From the NCBI RefSeq assembly GCF_036181745.1, contig NZ_CP108080.1, positions 4,777,501-4,841,500 of the forward strand: DNA of 64,000 nt, in the 5' to 3' direction. The notes below the pieces were generated by a model that saw only the letters and a program-made list of their open reading frames with translations, was not told the DNA's origin and did no database searches. Positions 50,440-60,546 of the stretch are shown piece by piece. Source of the stretch: Streptomyces sp. NBC_00259. Its GTDB lineage: Bacteria > Actinomycetota > Actinomycetes > Streptomycetales > Streptomycetaceae. The stretch's first letter is position 1. Every line of letters begins with the position of its first letter. A program made the translations under genes and the position numbers.

Positions 50440-51120
50440 ATGGCCGTTGATCACGCGTCAGGCGCATCAGGCGCACCGGACGAAGCAACGAGAACGCCCG
50501 TCACCGCCGACGACGTCCAGCACGCCGTCCGCTTGGCACTCACCACTCTGCGCGCCGGCCTCGGCGCCGACTGGGACGGCAGGGCCGGAACCCTGGAGTG
50601 GAGCTGCTGGGAGACCGTCGAGCATCTCGCCGACGACCTCTTCGCCTACGCGGCGCAACTCGGGCCCGAGGCGCCGCCGCTGGACGGGGAAGTGCCGTTC
50701 GTCTGGGTCCGCCGCCAGGAGGGCGCGCCCCCGAACGTCATCTTCGCGGACCGGGCCGCGGGGCCCCGGGGCCTGCTCCAGGTGCTGGAGGCGTGCGGTG
50801 CCATGCTCACCGCGATGGTCCGCACGACTCCTCCGGAAGTCCGCTCGCACCATGTCTTCGGGGTGTCCGACGCGGAGGGCTTCGCCGCGATGGGCGTGGT
50901 GGAGACCCTCGTCCACACCCACGACCTCGCCCAGGGGCTCGGCCTCTCCTGGACGCCTCCGGCCGGCCTCTGCGACCGCGTCCTGGCCCGCCTCTTCCCG
51001 TACGCCCCGACGGACGCCGACCGCTGGGCCACGCTTCTGTGGGCCACGGGCCGCGGGGAACTGCCGGGGCGCGGGCGGCTGGAGTCATGGCGCTGGTACG
51101 GCGCGGTCCCCGACTGCTGA
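50440..51120 (+). CDS. DinB/maleylpyruvate-isomerase-like protein
   Basis: The 226-aa protein shows the actinobacterial DinB-like helix bundle pattern: WSCWETVEHLADDLFAYAAQL near residue 60 and AMGVVETLVHTHDLAQGLGL near 160. Its three metal-ligand-type His residues fit mycothiol-dependent enzymes. The precise reaction is unknown. Start ATG 50440 (MAVDHASGASG). The next gene, a TetR regulator, begins 51 bp downstream and may control it. Confidence 0.8.
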   Translation: MAVDHASGASGAPDEATRTPVTADDVQHAVRLALTTLRAGLGADWDGRAGTLEWSCWETVEHLADDLFAYAAQLGPEAPPLDGEVPFVWVRRQEGAPPNVIFADRAAGPRGLLQVLEACGAMLTAMVRTTPPEVRSHHVFGVSDAEGFAAMGVVETLVHTHDLAQGLGLSWTPPAGLCDRVLARLFPYAPTDADRWATLLWATGRGELPGRGRLESWRWYGAVPDC

Positions 51121-51171
51121 CGGCGCCGCCTATGTAGTCGCCGCCAACATCGGGTGGTAGGCTTCGGAATC

Positions 51172-51741
51172 ATGCCGTACCACCATGGAAACCTGCGGGC
51201 CGAGCTGCTGGCCCGCGCCGAGAGCGTCGTCGCCTCCGAGGGGGTCGACGCACTCTCGCTGCGCTCGCTGGCGCGCGACATCGGCGTCTCGCACGCGGCA
51301 CCCGGCCGGCACTTCCCCGACCGTCAGGCCCTGCTCGACGCGCTCGCGATCGAGGGTTTCGAGCGGCTCGGCGGCGAGCTGTCGGCGGCCGTAGGGGACG
51401 GCGGGTCGTTCGAGGACCGGCTGACGAGGACCGCCCTCGCCTACGTCCGGTTCGCCACCGGCCATCCGGCACTGCTGGAGCTGATGTACGCGCGCAAGCA
51501 CCGTGAGCCGACGGACGAGGTGCGCGCCGCGGCCGACGCCTGGGCGGGAGTCCTGCTCACCCTCCTCGCGGAGAGCGACGCGGCGATCGATGACCCGGAG
51601 CGGTTCGGCGTGATCCTCCTGGCCGCGCTGCACGGCATCGCGTCCCTGGCCGCCGGCGAGTCGCTGCCCCCGGCACACGCCCCCGACCAGCTGGCCGTCG
51701 ACGCGGTCCAGCGGCTCCTGCGTGGCTCACGCGTCGACTGA
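51172..51741 (+). CDS. TetR-family transcriptional regulator
   Basis: The 189-aa protein starts MPYHHGNLRAELLARAESVV, followed by an HTH (LSLRSLARDIGVSHAAPGRHFPD, about residues 30-53) and a WHG-type ligand domain (HPALLELMYARKHREP). The YHHGNLR opening is typical of this TetR subgroup. ATG 51172 is preferred over 51154 for this reason. Probably linked to the upstream DinB-like gene. Confidence 0.9.
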   Translation: MPYHHGNLRAELLARAESVVASEGVDALSLRSLARDIGVSHAAPGRHFPDRQALLDALAIEGFERLGGELSAAVGDGGSFEDRLTRTALAYVRFATGHPALLELMYARKHREPTDEVRAAADAWAGVLLTLLAESDAAIDDPERFGVILLAALHGIASLAAGESLPPAHAPDQLAVDAVQRLLRGSRVD

Positions 51742-52047
51742 CGCGGATCAGGGCCAGGTCGAGGAGGAGGCAGAGCGTCTGCGACGGCGTCAGCGGAAGG
51801 GGACTTCCTCGGCCCCCGGCGAGCTGCCGGCGGCCGGCCGGGGAACGGAAGCCGGCCCGTTTCGGCACGATCCGGTGTCCCGTTGCGCAGCCCGAGCGCG
51901 GCGTTGCAGGGCCTCATCGACCGGCACGAGCCGTTGCGCCCACGGTCTTCCTCGGCCGGGACGACGTACCGGCCAGAAGATCCTCGCCCCGGGCTTGCGG
52001 AGCCTTCTGACGCCGGGAAAGGATCGGCCGTGTCGCAGGGTGCTGCG
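51742..52047. other. 306-bp gap without a supported gene
   Basis: No start-to-stop frame with protein-like composition and ribosome site is evident. A plus-strand frame around 51900-51980 reads SAALQGLIDRHEPLR, faintly like the RHE-LR motif of NRPS condensation domains. Nothing else of that domain is present, so I do not call it. Base composition is somewhat lower in GC than its neighbours. Confidence 0.5.
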
Positions 52048-52569
52048 ATGCGGTGGCACAACGGGGGTTGCGAGGTGAGGTTGAGTTCGTCGCGCTGCTA
52101 TGGACGTCTTGCTGCCGGTTGGGCAGTAGCTTTCGCTGGTGTGCATTTCTTCTGGGCCCTCGGCGGGGAAGTGGGGCTGGATGTCTCGTCCGGCGAGCGA
52201 CTCGCGTCCGAACGGCCGACCTGGTTCGTAGCCGGAGGCCTCTGGGGAGTGGGCATCCTCTGCCTGGTCGGCGCTGCGGTGGCGATCGGGCTGCAACGGC
52301 GCGGGGTGCATGGGCGCCGGTGGCGTGCGCTCCGGTGGCTCGGCGTTGCGATCTGCGTGCTGCTGCTGACCCGGGGGTTTCTTGTCGAGGTGCTGCTCAT
52401 CGCCGGAGTGCCGACCGTCGGCGAGATCAGTGCCGCGCAGAAGTTCTGGACGCTCGCCCTGTGGAACCCCTGGTTCATTCTCGGTGGCCTGGTGTTCGGG
52501 CTGGCAGCCCGCAGCTTCGGCAAGGGCATGGCGGGCCGGGCGGCAGAGGGAGCCGCGTTCAGTCACTGA
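52048..52569 (+). CDS. DUF3995-type membrane protein
   Basis: The 173-aa protein has four hydrophobic helices (LAAGWAVAFAGVHFFWALGG; WFVAGGLWGVGILCLVGAAV; WLGVAICVLLLTRGFLV; WNPWFILGGLVFGLAA), the layout of DUF3995 proteins including the final WNPWFxxGG. Function unknown. GTG 52075 is an alternative start and may be the true one. Codon use is a little less GC-biased than in adjacent genes. Confidence 0.75.
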   Translation: MRWHNGGCEVRLSSSRCYGRLAAGWAVAFAGVHFFWALGGEVGLDVSSGERLASERPTWFVAGGLWGVGILCLVGAAVAIGLQRRGVHGRRWRALRWLGVAICVLLLTRGFLVEVLLIAGVPTVGEISAAQKFWTLALWNPWFILGGLVFGLAARSFGKGMAGRAAEGAAFSH

Positions 52570-52913
52570 CTGACCAGGGGCCCGGAAGCGCGCACGGGGG
52601 ACGGCGCAGCGCTCGGTCAGGCAGAAGTCCCGCGCCCTGGGCATTGCTCCGGTCGCAGCGGGGGGCGGAAGGGACGACCGGGGCCGCCACCCCCCACAGG
52701 AGAGGCCCCGGTCGCCGTCCGCCGGGGCCGCGGAGCGACCCCGTACTTCTCTCAGCGCCGTGGATGCGTTTTCTGTCACACCGCGTCGGGTCCGGCAGAA
52801 TGTTGCAGGTTGTACAAGACGTGGACGCGGCCCCCGTCGAGGACGTAGCGTGGCGCTGCGCGCTGGGCTGTGCGGCGGTGGTGACCAGCCGCGATGACGA
52901 ACGGGTAGTGGGA
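52570..52913. other. Leader of the sigma-factor operon
   Basis: The only strong structure is GGCCCCGG (52704-52711) paired with CCGGGGCC (52722-52729), a hairpin that could terminate the upstream gene. From 52800 the sigma-factor frame is already open, so part of this stretch would be coding if an earlier start (ATG 52800) is used. Confidence 0.5.
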
Positions 52914-53609
52914 GTGCTGGGGGACGACGCGGAGCTGACCGCCGCGGTGGGCGCGGCGCAGGACGGAGACGAAGACGCTTTCCGGACTGTGTACCGCGCC
53001 GTGCACCCGCGGCTGCTCGGATACATACGGACGCTCGTGGGCGAGCCGGAGGCCGAGGACGTCGCCTCGGAGGCCTGGCTGCAGATAGCCCGCGACCTCG
53101 ACCGGTTCAGCGGCGACGCGGACCGCTTCCGCGGCTGGGCGGCGCGGATCGCCCGCAACCGGGCGCTGGACCACATACGGATGCGGGGCAGGCGCCCCGC
53201 CGTCGGCGGCGACGAGACCGAACTGACCGGGAAACCGGCCGAGTCGGACACCGCCGGAGAGGCCATGGAGGCCCTCGCGACCGGCCGGACCATGGCCCTG
53301 ATCGCCCAGCTGCCCCAGGACCAGGCCGAAGCCGTCGTCCTGCGCGTGGTCGTCGGCCTCGACGCGAAGAGCGCGGCCAAGACTCTGGGCAAGCGTCCCG
53401 GTGCCGTGCGAACCGCGGCCCATCGCGGACTGAAACGGCTCGCCGAGCTGCTGGGAGCCGAGCACGGAGCCCTCCCGGAGGGCCATGGACACAGCCCCGG
53501 CACCGGCCCCGGGCTGGGCGCGGTACCGTCTCCGCGCAACGTCCGTCCGGGTGCCGCACGGTCCGCGGGTGTGACGCATTCGCGTCTGCGGACGCAGAAG
53601 GACATGTGA
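52914..53609 (+). CDS. ECF-family RNA polymerase sigma factor
   Basis: The 231-aa sigma factor has region 2 (DGDEDAFRTVYRAVHPRLLGY ... EDVASEAWLQIARDLDRFSG, FRGWAARIARNRALDHIRM) and region 4 (LIAQLPQDQAEAVVLRVVVG ... AKTLGKRPGAVRTAAHRGLK). A 50-residue Gly/Pro/His tail follows. GTG 52914 is chosen because LGDDAELTAAV opens region 2 directly; ATG 52800 would add 38 residues without sigma character. The stop overlaps the next gene's start (TGATG), coupling it to a probable anti-sigma. Confidence 0.88.
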   Translation: MLGDDAELTAAVGAAQDGDEDAFRTVYRAVHPRLLGYIRTLVGEPEAEDVASEAWLQIARDLDRFSGDADRFRGWAARIARNRALDHIRMRGRRPAVGGDETELTGKPAESDTAGEAMEALATGRTMALIAQLPQDQAEAVVLRVVVGLDAKSAAKTLGKRPGAVRTAAHRGLKRLAELLGAEHGALPEGHGHSPGTGPGLGAVPSPRNVRPGAARSAGVTHSRLRTQKDM

Positions 53610-54700
53610 TGGCCGACGAGCGTTACGAATGGCTCGACCAGGCGGCGGCGGAGCGATTGCTTCGCGGTGAACCGGTCGAGCCGGTCGGTGTTGACGCGCG
53701 TAGCGAAGCCCATCGACTCGCGGAACTGCTGGACGGCGCCCGGGTCCAGGGCATCGGGGCCGAGCCGCTGCGGGGCGAGGACGCCGCGCTCGCGGCGTTC
53801 CGCAAGGCCCGCGACGGCGGCGCGGCGGAGCTGTTGCCGACCGTGCATCTGACGACCGAGCCCCGGCCGGTTCCCTGGGTCCGGTCCGTGCGCTGGGGGC
53901 TGGCCGCCTCGCTGGCCGGTCTGATGGTGGGCGGCGTGGCCGTCGCCGCCGGGGCCGGAGTGCTGCCGGCGCCGTTCGGCGGCGACAACAGTCCCCAGCC
54001 GGCATCCTCCGTCTCCGCGCCCGTCGACCCCGGACCGCTCGCCTCGAAGTCCCCGGCCGACGACTCGGGTACGTCCCAGCCGCCCGCCAGCCCGGGCACT
54101 CCGAGCGCGCCGCCGTCCCCGGGCGACGCCTCCGGCGGGCCCCGGGACGGGACGAGCGCCGGTGCCGGTCAGGGCGAGAGCGCCGGGCCGCGCGACGACG
54201 CGAAGGGCCGGGACGAGCACAACAAGGACTGGTACCGCAGGACGGCCGACGCCTGCCGTGACTATCGCAACGGCACGCTCGACGAGGAGCGCAGGCGCCG
54301 ACTGGAGGCCGCGGCCAGGGGAGCGGACCGGGTCAAGCGGTTCTGCGACCGGGTGCTGTCCTCCGACGGCAGGGGCGACGACTTCGACGGCGGCGACAGC
54401 GGTGACGGCAAGGGCGACGGCGACAGCGGCGGCGGTGACGACGGCGACGACGGCCCCGCGGGCGGTGGTGGCTCCGGACCCGGCGGCGTACCGCATCTCC
54501 CGGCCATGCCGCCCGCCGGCGTACGGCCGGCTCCGGTGACCCCGGTCCCCGCACCGTCGATCACCGTACGGCCCGTCCCCTGGCCGTCGGTCTCCGCGCC
54601 GTCCCCGTCCGCGCCGTCCCTGTCCGCGTCGTCGGTCTCCACGTCGCTGGCGGCCGTCACGGGCGGCCTCCTGGCATTTCCCGCGAACGCACCCTTCTGA
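53609..54700 (+). CDS. Probable membrane anti-sigma protein with disordered exported tail
   Basis: The 363-aa protein has a cytoplasmic N-terminus of about 95 residues (MADERYEWLDQAAAERLLRG), one transmembrane helix (GLAASLAGLMVGGVAVAAGA, about 96-118) and a long exported part. That part is Pro/Ser/Gly/Asp-rich with a small helical, two-Cys patch (DWYRRTADACRDYRNG ... ADRVKRFCDRVLS). The DNA of the Asp/Gly stretch (54385-54460) is a GGCGACG-type repeat. Anti-sigma role is inferred from coupling to the sigma gene and topology. Confidence 0.75.
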   Translation: MADERYEWLDQAAAERLLRGEPVEPVGVDARSEAHRLAELLDGARVQGIGAEPLRGEDAALAAFRKARDGGAAELLPTVHLTTEPRPVPWVRSVRWGLAASLAGLMVGGVAVAAGAGVLPAPFGGDNSPQPASSVSAPVDPGPLASKSPADDSGTSQPPASPGTPSAPPSPGDASGGPRDGTSAGAGQGESAGPRDDAKGRDEHNKDWYRRTADACRDYRNGTLDEERRRRLEAAARGADRVKRFCDRVLSSDGRGDDFDGGDSGDGKGDGDSGGGDDGDDGPAGGGGSGPGGVPHLPAMPPAGVRPAPVTPVPAPSITVRPVPWPSVSAPSPSAPSLSASSVSTSLAAVTGGLLAFPANAPF

Positions 54701-54841
54701 CCTGCTGTTTTCTTCTCGCGAAAGATTTTCCGGCCAAGGTGTGACGTTTTTCGGCTGCCCGGCGCAGTACTAAGTGAGCCGACTGGTCATCGGCCGTGCC
54801 AGAGCCGGGGTTCCCCCCGTACCCACGGCTCGGCGCACACA

Positions 54842-54880
54842 GGCGCGGGCGGGACACGTTCCCCCGGTCCCGCCCGCGCC
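54842..54880. terminator. Strong bidirectional terminator
   Basis: GGCGCGGGCGGGAC (54842-54855) pairs perfectly with GTCCCGCCCGCGCC (54867-54880) between the convergent anti-sigma and L,D-transpeptidase genes. Confidence 0.92.
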
Positions 54881-54897
54881 TCCTGAACTTCTCGCCG

Positions 54898-55752
54898 TCA
54901 CCAGTGGACGACGACCTTGTCGCCGACCTTCACCTGGCTGAAGACCGACGCGATCTTCCCCTTGTCCCGGACGTTGACGCAGCCGTGCGAGGCGCCGTTG
55001 TAGCCGCGGGCCGCGAAGTCCGCGGAGTAGTGGACCGCCTGGCCGCCGCTGAAGAACATCGCGTACGGCATCGGCGTGTGGTAGATCGTCGACTCCCACT
55101 TCCTGGCCTTCCAGCCCACGCTGAAGGTGCCCTCGCGGGTCGGCGTGTTCTCCGAGCCGAAGCGCACGTCCATCGCCGCCACCACCGTGCCGTCGATCAT
55201 CCAGGCGAGCGTCCTGCTCTCCTTGCTGATGCAGAGCACCCGACCGGTCATGCACCGTGCGTCGGGCTTGTCCAGCGTGTTCGTCGTCGACGGGCGCAAC
55301 TCGTCGGCGGTCGGCGTGCGGGACAGCCCGATCAGCCGCTCCCAGGTGACCTCGTCGACCGAACCGGTCGTGGGCAGCCCCCGCTTGCCCTGGAAGGCGC
55401 TGACCGCCGTCGACGTCATCGAGCCGTAGAACGCGGTGGGGCTGCGGTGGAAGTGGCCGATCTGCCGCAGTCGCGCCTGGAGTTCGCGGACCTGCTCGTT
55501 CTCCGTGCCCTCCGCCATGAGCACCTTCGGCTGTGCCGTCGGCGAGGGGGAGGGCGTCACCGAGGCCGGGGACGCCTTCGGCTTCGCGTCGTCCGGCGCC
55601 CGGGTGGGGCTGGAGGCGGGTGCCTTCGCGTCACCGCCGGCGGGGGTCGAACCGGCGGCACCGCCGCCCGTCGCCTGGGTGGTGCAGCCGGCGGCCAGGG
55701 CCGCGGCCGCGAGGGCCATGAGCGATCTGCGCAGGACGGACGTACGGTGCAT
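54898..55752 (-). CDS. L,D-transpeptidase lipoprotein with peptidoglycan-binding domain
   Basis: The 284-aa exported enzyme forms 3-3 peptidoglycan cross-links or anchors proteins. Lipobox in AAALAAGCTT; then a Pro/Ala/Ser linker, a PG_binding_1 domain (VRELQARLRQIGHFHRSPTA ... AVSAFQGKRGLPTTGSVDE) and a YkuD domain. The active site is HYSADF followed by NGASHGCVNVRDKG, with Cys as nucleophile and the flanking His. Start ATG 55752 (MHRTSVLRRSLMA). Confidence 0.92.
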   Translation of the reverse strand: MHRTSVLRRSLMALAAAALAAGCTTQATGGGAAGSTPAGGDAKAPASSPTRAPDDAKPKASPASVTPSPSPTAQPKVLMAEGTENEQVRELQARLRQIGHFHRSPTAFYGSMTSTAVSAFQGKRGLPTTGSVDEVTWERLIGLSRTPTADELRPSTTNTLDKPDARCMTGRVLCISKESRTLAWMIDGTVVAAMDVRFGSENTPTREGTFSVGWKARKWESTIYHTPMPYAMFFSGGQAVHYSADFAARGYNGASHGCVNVRDKGKIASVFSQVKVGDKVVVHW

Positions 55753-55947
55753 GAGGGCCCCCGGGTTCTCGTGTGTGTGAGTAGTGATGCTTCCTGGCCG
55801 CGCTTGGTTGCGGGCGGAGGAGCATCCTGTGAGCAAGGTCCCAGCAACGGGCACACCATGGCCGGGAGACCCGCCGATACAGTCCGTCGCGAGGGTTGCG
55901 TACTGACAGGTAACTTTGACGAGTGGCTTTACCGGGAGGCACAGCAC

Positions 55948-57528
<1,581 letters not shown>

Positions 57529-57591
57529 TCACGTTTCCGCCATCCGGAACGCCGAGGCGGGGTGTCGTACCCGTGTGCGACACTCCGCCAC

Positions 57592-58254
57592 ATGCTGGGT
57601 GTCACCGATCTGCCGACGTATCTCGCAGGCCTTGTCCTGATCATTCTCCTTCCGGGGCCGAACTCGCTGTACGTGCTCTCGGTCGCCGCGCGCCGTGGTG
57701 TGCGCACCGGATACACGGCCGCCGCGGGTGTGTGGTGCGGTGACACCGTGCTGATGGTGCTGTCCGCGGCGGGCGTCGCCTCGCTCCTCCAGGCCAACGC
57801 CGTGCTGTTCGGCATCGTGAAGTTCGCCGGCGCGGGCTATCTGACCTGGCTGGCGATCGGGATGCTGAGGGCCGCCTGGTCGATGTGGCGCACCCGGCAC
57901 GAGCGGGTGGCGGAGGCCGGGGCCCTGGCCTCCGAGCCGGCGTCCGCCGCCGAGAGGCCGTTCCGCCGGGCGCTGGTGATCAGCCTGTTCAACCCGAAGG
58001 CGATCCTGTTCTTCATCGCCTTCTTCGTGCAGTTCGTCGATCCGGCGTACGCCTACCCGGCCGTGTCCTTCACCGTGCTCGGGGGCCTCGCCCAGCTGGC
58101 GAGCGTCCTCTATCTCACGCTGCTCATCTTCACCGGCACCCACCTCGCGGCCGCCTTCCGCCGCCGCAAGCGCCTGTCGGCGGGGGCGACGTCCGCGGCG
58201 GGCGCGCTCTTCCTGGGCTTCGCCGTGAAGCTGTCGCTCAGCTCCGGAGCGTAG
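57592..58254 (+). CDS. LysE/RhtB-family amino-acid exporter
   Basis: The 220-aa protein has six hydrophobic helices and the LysE signature LIILLPGPNSLYVLSVAARRG at the N-terminus, plus FRRALVISLFNPKAILFFIAFF in the middle. It probably exports leucine-type or other neutral amino acids. ATG 57592 is preferred over 57562. Its 3' end overlaps the convergent monooxygenase gene by 17 bp and sits inside a 15-bp tandem duplication. Confidence 0.88.
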   Translation: MLGVTDLPTYLAGLVLIILLPGPNSLYVLSVAARRGVRTGYTAAAGVWCGDTVLMVLSAAGVASLLQANAVLFGIVKFAGAGYLTWLAIGMLRAAWSMWRTRHERVAEAGALASEPASAAERPFRRALVISLFNPKAILFFIAFFVQFVDPAYAYPAVSFTVLGGLAQLASVLYLTLLIFTGTHLAAAFRRRKRLSAGATSAAGALFLGFAVKLSLSSGA

Positions 58255-59695
58255 GGGTCGCGAGCGTAGGGGTCGCCCCTGGTGCCACGCGGCTCAGGTG
58301 GGCGTCCAGGCCGGCGGCGGTCTCGCCGGCCCAGCCCACGTAGCCGTCCGGGCGGACCAGGAAGAGGCCCTCGCCGTACGCCTCGTACGCGTCGATCCGG
58401 TGGAAGCGCACCGGGCCGGGCAGCGTCGGCGGTTCCGCGTCCGTGCCGACCGCGAGCAGCGTGAAGTGGGGGCCGCGGAGCAGGTCGAAGATCCTGCGGC
58501 CGTCCGGGAGCCGTCCGTCCGGGGCGCGGTCGCCTGCCACCAGCGCGCCTGCCGAGCCGTCCGCGAGCGGGCCGCCGCGGTAGCCGAGGCCGAGCTGGCG
58601 GGTCTCGGCGCCGCGCCGTGCGGTGCCGTGGTGGATCCGGGTCGACAGGCCCAGCATGTGGGCGGCGACGGGCAGCCGCTCCTCCTCGTAGGTGTCCAGC
58701 AGAGCCTCCGGCGCGCCCTCGCGCAGCACCTGGCCGAGCTTCCAGCCGAGGTTGTAGGCGTCCTGGACGCTGGTGTTCAGGCCCTGGCCGCCGGCGGGGG
58801 AGTGGATGTGGGCGGCGTCCCCGGCCAGGAAGATCCGTCCGTCGCGGAAGCGCTCGGCGAGCGCCGCGCGGGGCCGGAAGTCCGACGCCCAGCGCACCTC
58901 GGTGACCTGGTCGGCCGTCAGATGCGTACGGGCGGCGACCACGGCCCGTACGCCTTCGGGCGTGGTGTCCGGTCGGCCCCGCGTGAACTGCGCGACCAGC
59001 TGGAAGTCCTCGGTGCCGGGCAGCGGGCACAGGGCCAGGTAGCCCGCGTCCCCGCCGCCGAACATGTGCCAGTTGTCCCGGTCGAGGCCGGGTACGCGGA
59101 CATCGGCCACGAGCACCGGGGCGGGGTCGACGTCCTCGCCGTGCATCGCGATACCGAGCGCCGAACGGACCGTGCTGCGGCCGCCGTCCGCGGCGACGGC
59201 GTACCGCGCGCGGACCGTCGTGCCCGTCGCGAGCCGCGCCGTGACGCCGTCCGCGTCCTGCGCGAGGCCCGTCACCTCCTGGCCGAAGGCCACGTCCCCG
59301 CCGAGCTCGCGGAGCCGGGCGAGCAGGATCTCCTGGGTGCGCCACTGGGGCAGCAGCCAGGGTTCTCCGTACGGCTCGGCCCCGGACGGCCGGGCGCGGT
59401 CGAACATGTCGTGCTCGCCGAGCCGCTCGCCGTCCTGCCAGACCATGCCCATGGGAGCGGGGCCGCCCGCCGCGAGGACCGCGTCCACCACGCCGAGGTC
59501 GTCGAGGACCTCCATCGTGCGGGGCTGGAGGCCCTTGCCGCGCGAGCCGGGGAAGAGGCCGTCCGTCCGCTCCGTGACGAGCACGCCGACTCCGCGGCGG
59601 GCGAGGTCGACGGCGAGCGCGAGACCTGTGGGCCCGGCGCCCACGACGAGCACGTCCGTCCCCGTCGATGTTTCCTTAACGCTGTTAAGTGCCAT
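58238..59695 (-). CDS. FAD-dependent aromatic monooxygenase
   Basis: A 485-aa class-A flavin hydroxylase: VLVVGAGPTGLALAVDLARRG (GxGxxG), the DG segment YAVAADGGRSTVRSALG, and IFLAGDAAHIHSPAGGQGLN (FAD ribityl-binding GD motif). The C-terminal domain (about 385-485) resembles the thioredoxin-like tail of polyketide and drug hydroxylases. Substrate unknown; pairing with a divergent TetR-type repressor suggests detoxification of an aromatic antibiotic or hydroxylation of a secondary metabolite. Codons 3-7 lie within one of the two repressor palindromes. Confidence 0.9.
   Translation of the reverse strand: MALNSVKETSTGTDVLVVGAGPTGLALAVDLARRGVGVLVTERTDGLFPGSRGKGLQPRTMEVLDDLGVVDAVLAAGGPAPMGMVWQDGERLGEHDMFDRARPSGAEPYGEPWLLPQWRTQEILLARLRELGGDVAFGQEVTGLAQDADGVTARLATGTTVRARYAVAADGGRSTVRSALGIAMHGEDVDPAPVLVADVRVPGLDRDNWHMFGGGDAGYLALCPLPGTEDFQLVAQFTRGRPDTTPEGVRAVVAARTHLTADQVTEVRWASDFRPRAALAERFRDGRIFLAGDAAHIHSPAGGQGLNTSVQDAYNLGWKLGQVLREGAPEALLDTYEEERLPVAAHMLGLSTRIHHGTARRGAETRQLGLGYRGGPLADGSAGALVAGDRAPDGRLPDGRRIFDLLRGPHFTLLAVGTDAEPPTLPGPVRFHRIDAYEAYGEGLFLVRPDGYVGWAGETAAGLDAHLSRVAPGATPTLATPTLRS
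58247..58276. repeat. 15-bp tandem duplication
   Basis: GAGCGTAGGGGTCGC occurs twice head to tail (58247-58261, 58262-58276). The first copy contains the LysE TAG stop; on the other strand the duplication adds five residues (ATPTL twice) to the monooxygenase C-terminus. Confidence 0.9.
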
Positions 59696-59723
59696 GGGCG
59701 GGAGCGTGCCCTTAACGGCGTTA
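59674..59723. promoter_or_regulatory. Twin operators between the monooxygenase and TetR genes
   Basis: CTTAACGCTGTTAAG (59674-59688) and CTTAACGGCGTTAA (59710-59723) are near-identical palindromes 36 bp apart. The first overlaps the start of the monooxygenase coding region, the second lies just before the TetR GTG. Classic arrangement for a TetR protein repressing both divergent genes. Confidence 0.8.
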
Positions 59724-59733
59724 AACTGTCAAG

Positions 59734-60396
59734 GTGGGACCGACGAAGATCGACCGGGCGCTGGTCGCCGACACCGCGCTGCGCCTGCTGAACGAGGTGG
59801 GCCTGGACGGGCTGACCCTGCGCGCCATCGCCAGGGAACTGGACGTCAAGGCACCGGCTCTGTACTGGCACTTCAAGGACAAGCAGGCGCTGCTGAACGA
59901 GATGGCGACGGAGATGCTCCGGCGCATGGCCACCGACATGGGCGAGCCGTCGACGGCGGGCCGGGACTGGCGGCAGGGCCTCACGGACATGATGTGCGGG
60001 CTCCGCGCCCATCTGCTGCGCTACCGCGACGGCGCGAAGGTCTACAGCGGCACGCACTACACGGACACGAGCTACGCCGCACCGATGGAGGCGAATCTGC
60101 GCGTGCTCGTCGACGCGGGCTTCAGCCCCGGGGCGGCGGCACGCGCCTGGTTCACCGCGTACAGCTACACGATCGGGTACGTGATCGAGGAGCAGGCGAC
60201 GGGGCCGGACCCGGTGGCGGGCACGGAGGGCTACGACCTCGCCGCGCGCGCGGAACGCCTGGCCGCGTACCCGCTGGCCGCGGGGGCGGGAGCCGAACTC
60301 TTCGCCGACCACGACGCGGGCTTCCGCACGGGCCTGGGGGCGGTGGTCGCGGGCATCGCCCACGCTCTCGGTCCCGAGGGGGACGCGGCTCCTTAG
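59734..60396 (+). CDS. TetR-family repressor with tetracycline-repressor-like C-terminal domain
   Basis: The 220-aa protein has an HTH in LTLRAIARELDVKAPALYWHF (about residues 28-48), where APALYWHFKDKQALL is typical of true TetR-class repressors. The C-terminal helical domain also fits that class (YRDGAKVYSGTHYTD; GYVIEEQA). It starts at GTG 59734, only 11 bp after the proximal operator and with no ribosome site, so the mRNA is probably leaderless. Predicted to control the divergent monooxygenase. Confidence 0.92.
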   Translation: MGPTKIDRALVADTALRLLNEVGLDGLTLRAIARELDVKAPALYWHFKDKQALLNEMATEMLRRMATDMGEPSTAGRDWRQGLTDMMCGLRAHLLRYRDGAKVYSGTHYTDTSYAAPMEANLRVLVDAGFSPGAAARAWFTAYSYTIGYVIEEQATGPDPVAGTEGYDLAARAERLAAYPLAAGAGAELFADHDAGFRTGLGAVVAGIAHALGPEGDAAP

Positions 60397-60546
60397 CCCG
60401 GTGGCGTCGGGGCGGGCCGGCATCTCCGTCCTCGAACGCAGGACGGACGCCGGGACGGTGAGGTCCCCCCGCGCCCTCGGACGCAGGGGGACCCAGGGGG
60501 GCCGGAGGCCCTCGTCGGCGCAGGCCCCCGTCGGCGCACGCCCTCG

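Noticed and set aside
51890..51990. Fragment resembling an NRPS condensation-domain motif (LIDRHEPLR)
   Set aside because: Only about ten residues match, no other domain motif is nearby, and there is no start or ribosome site.
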